Assembly (NCBI GenBank): GCA_001662425.1
Contig: BDDC01000993.1
Span: 1-25,282, forward strand
Reading direction: 5' to 3'
Length of the DNA: 25,282 nucleotides
DNA from: Chlamydomonas sphaeroides
Lineage: Eukaryota > Chlorophyta > Chlorophyceae > Chlamydomonadales > Chlamydomonadaceae
In this document: one piece after another, positions 1 to 10,478 of the stretch
How positions within the stretch are numbered: the first letter of the stretch is position 1
Layout: each line of letters starts with the position of its first letter
The notes under the pieces: generated by a model
Seen by the model: only the letters and a program-made list of their open reading frames with translations
Databases searched by the model: none
Told to the model about the DNA's origin: nothing
Position numbers and translations under genes: made by a program

Positions 1-80
1 TGGAGCAGGGACATCGTCGCCTGCTGCGCGGCCATGTGCGCCTGGCCGTTCTGGGTCATCTGGACAATGGCAGCTAGGAG
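1..80 (-). other. Candidate further exon at the left edge, origin unclear
   Basis: A CAG acceptor at 82-81 opens a frame that is in phase with the last sure exon of GH127-A (193-309). It reads a Gln- and Met-rich stretch (LLAAIVQMTQNGQAHMAAQQ and on) to the window edge without a stop. It does not resemble the AbfB region that follows at this point in GH127-B. It could be a divergent C-terminus of GH127-A, an exon of another gene, or part of a gag-like transposon ORF. The frame is open upstream of the acceptor too, so splicing is not proven. Confidence 0.3.
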
Positions 81-3000
81 CTGCGGCATGTCGATGTCCG
101 CCCGCAGGCGGAGGCAACGCACACCATCAAGCCACCGCCTACACAGCCCCCGCCACCACCAAGCCCGCCTCCGGCCCCCACCCGAGCCGCACCTGGTCCT
201 CGGGCCCCGCCTCCGACAGGCCCCGGCCCACGGCCGCGTCCTGCGGCAGCCCCACTGTGTAGTCGTCGTGCGTGATGCCGGCCATGACGTGGGGGCCCAG
301 CATGATGGCCTGAGGGGTGTGGGCGTGGGTGTGTTCCGAATTAGGTGACACATAGAAAGCACGACCCGCGCGCACGCCCTGGGTTGGTGACGCGTCGGTC
401 GTGCATATGTGTATCTGTGTGGTCGCGGAAGACGTGAGCAGCATGGACGGTGTGGCAACGTAGGAGATGCCACGGCGAGGCACTTCGGCGCAAGGGCACT
501 GGGGGGCGCTGGCGGCAGCACACAGGGCGCACACAGGGCCGGGCTAGGCCGTGCCGGTTGCCGCGACGTGGCCAGAGCGGCGCCGCATTCGGCTCACGGT
601 GCGCAGCCGCGTGGCTGGGATGTACCGAGCGAGTAGCGAGCCAGTTGCACATCTCCGAGCGTGGCTGGGGCTTACTGTGGCCTGGGCCCCGGCGGCTCCG
701 GCGGCCGCACCTTGAGGGACTGGAAGTCGGGCCGCGCGTCGGCCGCGGGCGCGTACCACCAGCGCAGCTCCATGCGTACCGACAGCCGGTCACGGGCGCT
801 CCAATCGCTGCGGGGGCCGCCGAGGGCGTCGGCGAGGGAGCGCAGGGCCGCAGGTCAGCCCAGAGGCACCGTAACGCCATCGCAGCCACGCGCAGCCCCG
901 GCAGCCGCCAGCCCTCGCCTGCCGCAGCGTCCTGCCCAAGCCTCGGCCATCAACACCGTGTCGAGCCACCTGCTTGCCAACAGCCCATAACCCCGCCCCC
1001 GCACCCCCCAGGCCCATCCCGGCTTTCGGCGCCCTCGCTGCAGCTCGCCCCCCCCCCCCACCGGGTGATCTTGCAGTAGCTGTTGGGCAGCGGCGCGCCC
1101 GGGCAGCCGTTGAAGGCCAGGCCGTTGAGCTCCAGCAGCACGGCGCCGTCCACGGCCCAGGCGGGGATGCGCAGCATGAGCGTGAAGGGCGCGGGCTTGC
1201 TGCCCGCGGGGCCGGACGACTCGGAGGCGGGCAGCGTCTCGAAGCTGATCTCGGCGGTGGTGGCGGGGCCTGGGCCGGGGCGCAGGGGCGGAGGGGCGGG
1301 CGTGGTCTGAGGCAAGAAAGCGGTCCGGCCTGGGTGCTGGCAAGGGGCAGCCCAGCGTGTTTCTTACCCGGGGCGAACATGGCGGCTTCCATGGTGATGC
1401 GCATGCCCATCTCCTTCCAGGAGACGCGGGAGGAGACCATCTGGTTGATGTACAGCCGCGGGGGCAGCTTTACGGCGCCCTTGTCAGAGCCCTGGGGCGA
1501 CATGTCCCTGAGGGGTGGAGTGGTGAGCGGGCAGCCGGGAATGTCAGCAACGCCAGGGGCTCACAGGGCCTGGCCTCAGTGCTCTACCCGCAGCCCCCGG
1601 CACGTGTTCTGTAGCGCTGCCCCGCTGCTACAACCCTGTGGGGGGAGGTTGCCTAGCTGACCCACTTGAAGTAGATGGAGTCGGCCAGCTTGGCGTACGA
1701 CTCGATGACGGTGCCGTAGCAGCACCAGAAGGAGTGGAAGGGGAAGCCCCAGTGGTGCCTGCGCAGCGCCGGGCAACGCCCCGTCAGCTAGGAGCTTCGG
1801 CAACACAAGCCGCCGCGTCCCCAGCCGCAGCCGCTCTGTGCAGGGCGCCAGACGACGACGCGGCCCCTGCCTCCACCTCGCCCTCCTGTCCACACAGCCG
1901 TACTCCCACTGCGTGCACCCAACCTGCTCGCCACGGCACCCACACACGGCAACCCCGGCACGGCCGTCCCATGGGCGACCCATGGGTCGGGATCCCACGT
2001 GCCAGCCACATCGCTCCCAGCCGAGTCCGCCCCCCGCTCACAAGTTGTCGGACTTGCTGTTGCCGTGGCCCATTGGCAGCAGGTACAAGTACACGCCTGC
2101 GGGGCCGGGGGCCGGGGCCAGGGTGAGTGCGTCGGGGCCAGGGAGGGTGGCGTGGCTGCGCAATAATGCCCTGGGGCCGGCGCCGCACCTGGCCCGTGCG
2201 CGTCGGAGGCGTTCCACTCGGGCCTGGGCCGCCGGAAGCCGATGAAGTCGCCCCTGGGGCGCGCATGGACACGGGCAGGCTGTGAGCCGGTGGTGCAAGT
2301 GGACGCGACGTCAAGTCAAGATACGCACGTGGGCCGGGCCGCCTCCCGCGCCTCCCGCCATGTCCGGGCCTGCCGAGCAACCCCGGTCGCCGCGCGAAGG
2401 CCCAGAGCCCAGAGCCCGTCGGGACTCTTTAACCTTTGCATCCCCGGCCCGTACGGGCACTTCGCGCAGGGTGTAAGCACCAACGCACCACTCGTCGTCG
2501 TGCAGCCGCTCGTACGCGTTTACCAGCGACCCCGCCGCGTGGCCGTGGGCGTGCTCCAGGTGTTTGTGGCCGCCCGCGCCACCGGCGCCGGCGCCTGCGA
2601 TGAGCTCGTTGCGCAGCTCCGACAGCTGCCGGTGATGGTGGTGGTGATGATGATGGTGGTGGTGGTGCTTGCTGGCGCCGTCACCGTGGCCCTGCAGCGC
2701 ATTCGCATGCGCCAAGGCAGCGCCCGCGTCAGGCGTCAGACAGCGCAGGCGAGGCGACGTGGGCCTTGCCAACACTCACGCTGCCAGAGTGTCCTAATGA
2801 AATGGGGCGACATGGGCCAACCCACGAGCGGCTGGCGGTCGTTCCCGACCCTGCAGCACCGCCGGCTTCCAAAAGCAGCGCCGCGAGAAGGTTTCGCACG
2901 TGTGAGAGGTCCGACCCACCTCCGGCCACTCGTCAGGCGGCAGGCGGGCGACGCCCAGCATGCCGTTGACCATGGCCCTCTCGTAGTGGTCCTGCGGCGC

Positions 3001-6000
3001 AGCACAACGACGGGCTACAATGTTGGCAAGGGAGCGGTGCACGGCCCCATCCCCAATCGCCAGGTGAACGGCATGTGGCCGCAGCAACGCCGTGTGCGGC
3101 GAGGAGGACCGGCGTCGCCACACATGCGCGTAGCACACGTACCGCATAGTACACGTCGCCCGTCCAGCAGAAGAGCGACCGTGCGATCTTGAGCATGTTG
3201 TACTGAGTGCACGTCTCGTGCGTCTTGAGCGCGTTGCGCGTCTGGCAGGGCGTGAGGCAGGATAGGGCAGGGGCAGGGCGCAAAGTCGGGGGAGGCAACA
3301 GCCGGCGAGTGGCGGGCAGGCAGCAGGCGGGCGCCCTTGACGACCCTTGGCCTGGGCTGGCGGCCCTGCTCACGCCATGCGCCCCTGCTGTGGCGGCTCC
3401 GGTGCCAGGGCCTGTGGTGCGCGCTGGCGGCGGCACCCACCACCCAGCCGGGCCCCTCGCGCTCCGCGATCACGTAAGCCAGGTGGTCGCTGTGCTCCCA
3501 TCGCTCAAACACGCTCGTGCCACTGGCATGCGCGGGAAGGACACCAGGCAGGGAGGGCTGCGTGAGGTGGGTGCCCAGGGCAGGCCAGGCAGCGAGAGGG
3601 CAGGCCGGGCGGCGCAGCGACCGGCGCCTGGCCCCGTAGCGCTGCGGCGCTTACCCTGTCGCGAAGCCGTGATGTGTCGTCACAATCTGTCAAGCGGGAC
3701 CAAGTTGTAGCAAGGGGCACATGACAGCGCGGAGGTTGGTCATGAGGGGCGGCAGGGCCAAGCAGTACGGCAAAACACACGGTACGACGGCACGGGGATC
3801 ACCCCCGCAGAGTGCCGCTGCACAAGCGGGCCGGCCCTTGCCCTTGGCCCACGCCGTCCGTTTGCGACTGGCAGTGAGTCAGCGGCCATCCAGCTTCCCG
3901 TTAACGCCGACCCACAACCCCCTCCCCCTGGATGGCTCTGAGCCCCTGACCTCGAAGAAGTTCGTCACGGCCGCGCGCAGCGACTGGTTGTGGGTGGCCT
4001 CGTAACCGGCGGCGAAGCCCACCACCTGCCCGGACACGGCCGTCGAGATGTATCAGGAGGCGATTGCGGGATGGGAGACAGCGGCCCGGGCCATCAACGG
4101 GCCCTGCTGCTCAGTGGCTTGGCCCTGGTGGGGTGGGAGCTTGGCTGCAGCGGCGGGGCCGCAGGCAAACAGCCCCAGGGACCCAGGGAGGACAAGGCGG
4201 GCCACGCAGGGGGGCCGTGCCGTGCCGTACTGCTGCTATACGGCGCCGTACCTGCGCCAGGTGCGTGTTGGCGTGGAGGTCGTACAGGTCGTCCTTGGCC
4301 TTGATCATGTTCTGGTGTAGGGCGACGAGGGCCGAGGGCCGGGCGCAGGGCCGGGGATGGCGGACGTCGACAGCGGGTTTGATGCCAGCGAACGTGGCCT
4401 TGTGGGCCCAGCTCAGCCTGGCCAAGCTGGTGAGAAGATACGCTGCCGGCAGGAGTTCCACATCCTTGAGCCGCCGGTGCGCGCAGCTGCTGCACGCCTG
4501 ATGCCGTGCGTGCACAGCACACCGCCAAGCGCACGGCACAGTCACGAACCGCACACGATGGCATGATGCATGCGGTACGGCGCTGTGGCTCGCCGCACCT
4601 GGTAGAAGATCTTCTTGTCGAACAGCTGCGCGAACTCCAGGTGGTGCGGGTCGTGCGTGATGAGGTGGATGCGGTACAGGATCTGCGGCCGAGCCACCCA
4701 GGGCGCAGGACACGCAAACAAGCACACACAGCACACGAGCAAGCGCAATCAGCCTTGCTCGGGCACGGCTGCGGGTGGAGCCCAAAGCCAGACCACAGGC
4801 CGCGTCGGCCCAGTCCACAGCCCCAGCTCCGCAGGATCCAAACCGCCTGGTCGACAGCCCTGCGTCCCCGACCCGTGGCCGCGCATCCATCCCTCTTTCA
4901 CAGTTGTGCAGTTGTACGTACGGCACAGCCATGACACATGGCCACGCCCTGCAGCCCCGGAGTGCCGACCTCGTTCATGCCGCCGAACTCGAACTCCAGG
5001 CACCTCTGCCAGTGTGCCATGCCTTTCAGCTTGATGATGGCCTTGGTGCGCTTCCAGTGATAGTCCACCTGCGTGAAACGAATGAGGCAGGTCAAGTACT
5101 GACACCAATGCTGCTACTGATAAATGAACGGCGCTGGCTGAACATACACACACGTGTTACTTGACTGACAAACGAACACGGCACGAAACGCAACCTCGCC
5201 CCAACCCGACCCGCTCACCATCTTAAGCGCCATAGGCAGCGCGTGAAGCTGCTCGCCCATCTCGTACGAGTCCACCAGCCCGGCAATGATCTTATGGATC
5301 TGCCGTGTACGGGACGTACGGCAGGGTACAGCGACGTGGTTTGGGCTTGGGCAGGGGATTGGCATGGCTTGCAGGGCTGCAGCGGCAGGCGAGCGCTCCG
5401 TGCAGCAGTGGCAACACCCACACGGGGTTCAGCGCCTCGGCCCTTTCAACAAGCCAACACATGCCTCCCCATCCCGGCCGGACCCCACGCACCGTGTAGT
5501 ACGGCGCCCACACGGCCTGGTGAGACTCCACACGGTCGAACCAAGACGTGGGGAAAGCTGCAGGGCAGGGAGGGCCAAGACGAGGGTCATGGTGGGAGCT
5601 GCTTGCCGCTTGCGTTGGCGAGCTGTGCGCCGTGCGCCGCGCGGGGCTGGCCTGCGACTCGACAAGTCTCTTGGCGACTTGCATATCGTAGGTGCCAAGC
5701 TACGAGCTGCACGGAACGCTTCACAGCCACCCCAACCCTAGCGGTCCTGTCCGCCAGGCAGGCCGCACCTGACAAGTACCCGTCCTTGCCCAGCTTGGTC
5801 TGCACCACCTCCAGCTCGTTCACCATGTAGGTGAGCCGCTCCTTGAACCTCACGCTGCCTGCGGCCACCCACACACAGCCACGCAACACACACGCACACA
5901 CCCTTGAGTCAAGGCCCACGACTCAAGGTGGTCGCGGTGGACGAAGCCGAGCCGGGTGCGGGTGGTGCGGCCGCACCTGTCCCGGCATACGCCATCGCCA

Positions 6001-6760
6001 GCGCGGACAGGTAGTGCCCCACGAAGTGGCCGCGCAGCTCGCAGTTGGGGTCCTCCCTGCCAGGGACGTGCACGGTGGGCAGCGCCAGCAGGCAGCGTTT
6101 CGGCAAGAGGCCGCGGCCTGGGCACCTCTGGGGTGCGCTGCGCTGGCTTCAAGCCCACAAGTGTGGAGAGATGCAGGCATATCTGGGTGCCTTATGCCGC
6201 CGCATGGTGGCGCGCAAGCCCACGGGACTTGGGGCGAGTACCGGTAACCCGGCGACGGTCGTCGGGTGCCCGGGCGTCGCGTGCCGGTGAAAGCCCTCTG
6301 GCCACATCTAAGGTGATTCTGATCGTGCTGCTGTGCTCACCAGGACCCAACGTAGGGCTGCGCCCTCCCCGTTGGGAGGCCTGTGCGGGGTGGGACGGGC
6401 AGCCTGTGAGGAGGAGGCTCAAAAGCCGGCACGCCCATTGCCATAGAATTGTGCTTGCAGTGATGGAAGGGCCACCAAGAGCCACAGTGGCGTAACGCCT
6501 TGGCACGGCGAGCTCATTGTGCCGACACGCGACCGGATTGCTCTGCTCGCGTTTCACTTCTCACCTGCATTTTTTCTGAACACCCAGAGCAATCTGTCCG
6601 CATCCAGCATGTCTAAGAGGTATTTGGCATTCGTGCGCTCGTAACGAGCGTGCAGAGATGTGTTAAGCAGCCGCACATCGCCAAGCTGGAACGGCTCGAT
6701 AGCAGCGTGGCAAGCCTGCAGCACTGTGGCTATAGCTAGGGCGACAAGGATGGCTGGCAT
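1..6760 (-). CDS. GH127-A: secreted beta-L-arabinofuranosidase-like protein (DUF1680), 3' end beyond window
   Basis: Predicted to release beta-L-arabinofuranose from hydroxyproline-linked arabinosides outside the cell. Exons (minus): 6760-6565, 6380-6341, 6056-5977, 5858-5769, 5557-5493, 5299-5219, 5068-4970, 4682-4599, 4311-4252, 4025-3951, 3686-3655, 3522-3441, 3241-3143, 2991-2920, 2691-2489, 2253-2189, 2096-2042, 1758-1662, 1491-1368, 1269-1062, 807-711, 309-193; all phases agree over 707 codons. The start gives a clear signal peptide (MPAILVALAIATVLQACHA); an in-frame ATG at 6790 would add ten residues. Family motifs: CELRGHFVGHYLSA, WAPYYTIHKI, LHANTHLAQ, FATGG. Catalytic set of the family (known from bacterial HypBA1): Glu near 307, Glu337 and Cys339 in ETCTQYN, Cys505-Cys506 in WCCYGT; Cys505 aligns with the nucleophile. 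Residues around 400 hold twelve consecutive His. The acceptor at 1491 is the least certain junction. The AbfB end seen in GH127-B is not found here. Confidence 0.88.
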
Positions 6761-7126
6761 GGCGCGGGGCAGGCTAACCGTTTGACACATGCTAGCGCGT
6801 CCACGACATGTTTGCAGTGTAGACGTTACGACATATGCCGACGGCCATCACTTGTGAGGCGGGTACCCGCGAGGATGGGTACTGCCGGTTGCAGTGCCTG
6901 GCAGCGCGAACTTTCCCCCCGGCCTCCCCTCCTTTCATCGTGTTCTGCGTGAACACAGGCTTACACACAGGCTCACACACAGGCTGATACACAGGCTGAC
7001 ACACAGGCTTCCACAGGCTTTCAAGTGCAAAGCGCCAAGGACAACTATAACGTTGGGAACCCTAGTGCGCTCGCCATCCTCCACTTGGAGCGTAACAAAG
7101 ACGCCGTAGCTTTACAGCTCGGCCAA
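6761..7126. promoter_or_regulatory. Divergent gap between GH127-A and the F-box/ankyrin pseudogene
   Basis: 366 bp separate the two opposed start codons, so both promoters must lie here or overlap it. No clear TATA box is visible at a convincing distance. The gap holds the 12-bp minisatellite at 6954-7021. The upstream in-frame ATG of GH127-A (6790) falls inside it. Confidence 0.45.
6954..7021. repeat. 12-bp minisatellite, about 5.5 copies
   Basis: Tandem copies of a unit close to ACACAGGCTNAC run through this stretch. The core ACACAGGCT is constant and the last three bases vary (TAC, CAC, GAT, GAC, TCC). Read on the minus strand it gives a PVCKPVCEPV-like peptide, but the frame has no gene context, so I treat it as non-coding. 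Confidence 0.85.
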
Positions 7127-9000
7127 ATGTCTGAACAAGGCGCGCCACGAGCACGACTCGACATCGATTCGTGGCAGCAGCTGCCGCTCGAGCTCATTTT
7201 CCGCGTCGGAGCTTGCCTTACAAACAACGATGTGACAGCCACGTGGGGTGGCCTGAACCGGGCCGCTCGGGGGCACTTCTCGGGGCCGCACCACAACACC
7301 ATATCCCTTCGCGAGCCCGTGCCGACCCACGTCTTTGCCGCCAAGTGGGCCGCGCCCGGCGCCGTGAGGACCTTTCCCCTAGTCAAGCGCCAAAATCTCT
7401 TGTGCCTCACTGCCGCCACCGGCGTCCAGCCCAACCTGGAGTTGGCGGCCGAGGCCGCCGGCTGCACCCTGCCGAAGTCCGGGGCGCGCGGCGGCCGGCG
7501 GCGGCGGCCAGCTACGCGTGTGCCACTGGCTGGAGTCCCGCGGCTATCCCGCGACTCAAGACGCCCTCATCTCAGCGGCTCGCAATGGCCACGAGCACGT
7601 GTGCACGTGGCTGCTGGCCAAGGGCTCCTGGGTGTTGTGTTGCGAGGCGGTGTTGGCAGCCCTGGCGGCCGGCAGCGCAGACCTCGCCTCCAGCCTTCTC
7701 GAACAGCGCCCGCCCTGGCTCCGCCTGACGCAAGCCGACAGGTGCGATCTGCTGACGGCCGCAGCCAAGGGCTGCGAGCTACGCGCGGTGCTGGAGCTGC
7801 TGCACCACTGGCAGCGCTTTGAGCGCGGGGAGCTGCACGGGCCGAGTCTGCTGCGCGCCGCCGCCGGCAGCGCCACGGCCGACTGGGCCGCCAAGTTTGA
7901 GTGGCTGAAGGCGGAGCTCGGCTGCCGGCCGGAGGAGGCCGAGGCCGCCTGCGAGGAGGCTGCGGAGCACGCCGGGGCCGGGGCGGCGGCGCGGCTGGAC
8001 TGGCTGCGCGCCCCCGGCTGCCCGTACGAGGGCGCGTCGGTGCTGGCTGGCGCGGCGCGCGGCGGCAACACGGCGGCCGTGGAGTACGTGCTGTCCAGCT
8101 ACGGGGGCGCCGCTGTAACGCGGGCGACGTTGGCCGAGGTTTGCACCCATGTGGTGCGAGCAGCGAGCTTGCCCGCGCTGCAGCTCATGGTGGCGCGCGG
8201 CGCGGTGCCGAGCGCCTCGCATCTAATCGGAAGTGCGCAAGACGCGGGCGTCGCGGCCTATGCCGTCGAGGCAATGCAGCCGGGGGAGGCATGGGTCCTT
8301 GAATATTCACCTCAACATGTCGCGCCTCGCGCAGCACGGCGACCTGCAGCTCCTAATGCGCGCGGAGCAGCTGGTGCTAGCCGCCGCTGCGGCGAGCGAT
8401 GGCCAGCCCAGCGGAGCGGTGGCCTGCGCGCACTGGCTGCTCTGGACAGGGGGGGGCGCTGCGTTCGGCGGTCGACGCGGGCTGCGAGAAGGCGATAGAG
8501 TGGCGTGTGGAGCAGCGCGGCGCGCCCCGGCAGGGGACGGACTCGGGCGTGGTGAGAGGGGCTGCCTGACGCCTCCTGCGTGCGGTCGACCAGTCTTAGA
8601 TCTTGGATCCTGCCTGGCGTGTCATGCCCGCTTGCCAAGGCGCTGCGCGGGACCGAGCCAATGCGGTCGTCGCAACAGCTGCTTGTTGGCGCTCTTGCTG
8701 ACACCCACCATTCCTGGGCCGGACCGTACGGCATGTACTCGCCGCCGGCCGCCGCCGGCGACCTGTCCACGCTGCGGGCGCTGCGCCGGCTGGGCTGCCC
8801 GCGGGGCCTGGAGACGTTCGTGCGCGCCCTCCGCGACAGCGCGCAGCTGCCGGTGCTGCGGCTGTTGCTGGAGGTGGGCTGCCCCTGTGACTGGGGCGCT
8901 GCGGCGGCGGTGGCTCCCCATGTGGTCAATTTTGGATGCCGACGCTTTGGGAGCGGTGCTGCGGCAGGCTGCGCTGTACATCCAGCCCACGGGCGGGTAG
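7127..9000 (+). pseudogene. F-box/ankyrin-repeat family protein, frameshifted
   Basis: The start at 7127 reads MSEQGAPRARLD followed by an F-box-like segment (LPLELIFRVGACL) and a segment typical of the large algal F-box/ankyrin family (PTHVFAAKWAAPGAVR). The match then jumps frame in the GGC-rich stretch at about 7475-7510 and continues as ankyrin-like repeats (VCHWLESRGYPATQDALI, CTWLLAKGSW, LDWLRAPGCPYEGASVL). Further frame jumps fall near 8300, in a run of eight G at 8449-8456, and near 8920; about 160 bp around 8545-8705 have no matching repeat and may be an intron. The last ankyrin-like part is STLRALRRLGCP to RLLLEVGCPCDWG (about 8765-8900). The neighbouring GH127 genes keep frame over more than 20 exons each, so general sequencing error is a weak explanation and a decayed gene is more likely. 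The exact 3' end is uncertain. Confidence 0.65.
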
Positions 9001-10204
9001 TCGGCTGTGCGTTGCCCTTGCGGCAGGCGCCAGGTAGGTCACAAGACGCCAGGGTGGCGCGCGGGCCGAGGCGAGCGGGCCGGCTGCGCTGCAGGTCGGC
9101 CTGGCTGCTGCAACGGATGCTGCTTGCCTATATTGCATAAATGGCAAGCTGCACGGTTAACGTGGGTTGGCGCGGAAGGTGGAGACGCGCAGGGGCTCGA
9201 GGTGCCTGCCCTCGACCAAGGTCGTCACATCTTGGACGGGCAGTGCATGTGGGCTGTGGTTGACGACGCGTCAGATAGCGTGGAGACCAAGGCGCCGTGG
9301 CGGCAGCCGCACCTGTGCTTTTGTGGTCCGTGGGTGCTGGCTGTGTATCGTGGAGCGGCTGCTGCGAGCTTGCTGCGTCATGCGCAGCCGTTGCACGGCA
9401 CACAACAGGGTAGACCCCTGGTACACAACTGGGGAGACCCCTGGTACACAACTGGGGAGACCCCTGGTAGATAACGTGCATGATTGAACGTCTTGCGAAT
9501 CAGTTGTCGGGGAGCGGTCCATTGTTAAGCAGCGGCCAAGTCCCTCCTGGTCGGGCTTAGACGCACGCAACACTTGGGCTACCGCACGCGCCGGCCATGG
9601 CGCTCGGCTCAGGCGCATGTACAGGCGGGCGACGACGCGGTGTTGTGTTTCGGGGTTGGACGGGGGGGACATGCCCCTGTCCTGTCCTGGGTAGCAGCGG
9701 CTGCGTTGGCAGGCTGTGCGAGGCTGGGCAGCTGCTGGACGCTGCAGGGGCATCCGTGGGCGCGCTGGGGTTGGTTGTGAGCATCGTGTACCGGTATGTT
9801 GCTTGACGTGCCGCGCCGGCTGGTGCCGCGCCGCCCTGACTGCAGCTGGCCGACGGCTGGCAGACGCAGACGGGCGTTGCAACGGATGAACACGCGGCTT
9901 ATGCCTTGACCAGGCTCTGCACCGCTCGCTGGCCTGGGCAACGAGGGGTGCAGGCCGGCCCCCTGCGACGTCGGGACGCAGACGGCGCCGCCGCCCGACC
10001 CCGGCGTGCCGAAGCTGTGACGACGGTCGGGTAGAGCCCGCTAACGTATGAGGCCGATAGCCTGCCGTCGCCCCGTGCTGTACGGCAGCGGCCCGCTGTG
10101 GCTTCACACCACCTTGGCGGCACTACGGCCTGGACTCAGCCTGTGTGCTGGAGGGCGTTTGACAATCACGGCATGCCCACCCCACTCTCAGAGCGCCTGC
10201 CGCG
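9001..10204. other. Intergenic stretch without a supportable gene
   Basis: Open frames here, including a long one on the minus strand from 10107 to 9271, are Arg/Ser/Pro/Ala-rich with no recognisable domain and look like by-products of high GC. The stretch contains the 23-bp tandem repeat at 9412-9470. Heavily decayed remains of the ankyrin gene beyond 9000 cannot be excluded. Confidence 0.6.
9412..9470. repeat. 23-bp tandem repeat, about 2.6 copies
   Basis: The unit beginning AGACCCCTGGTACACAACTG and ending GGG occurs at 9412-9434 and 9435-9457, with a partial third copy from 9458. The full copies are identical, which suggests recent expansion. It lies in the gene-poor gap. Confidence 0.9.
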
Positions 10205-10209
10205 TTACA
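10205..10209 (-). terminator. TGTAA poly(A) signal for GH127-B
   Basis: On the minus strand the pentamer TGTAA, the usual poly(A) signal of volvocine algae, lies about 270 nt past the GH127-B stop codon. It is the only one I find between that stop and this point, so 10478 down to about 10190 is the likely 3' UTR. Confidence 0.6.
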
Positions 10210-10478
10210 TGGAAGCACTCCTGCCACACCGACCCTGCGCACGGCACTCGCCACTTATTTGCTCTGGCGTCGCTCCCTGCAACGCCCAGCCTCCACGAGC
10301 ACCCTCCGCCAAGCTGAGGGGCCACGCTTGGTCACGCTGGATTCCCTGATGCCCCAACAGCTCAAAATACTCCTGCTCACGCCCCGCGCGCTCACCAGGG
10401 CCACCATTGACTGCATGCACACGATACTTTGCGAGCTGTGTTGCGCAAGTGCGCCGAGCAGACCGGAATCGGGGCCTG

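Noticed and set aside
7127..9000. Sequencing or assembly errors as the cause of the frameshifts
   Set aside because: Not fully excluded, since one break is at a G-run. But the GH127-B, POC5 and PAN-like models stay in frame over 25, 11 and 10 exons, which argues against a high indel rate.
9271..10107. Long minus-strand open frame of 278 codons in the gap
   Set aside because: The peptide is Arg/Ser/Pro/Ala-rich without domain, signal peptide or splice context, and it crosses the non-coding 23-bp repeat. It looks like an open frame caused by high GC.
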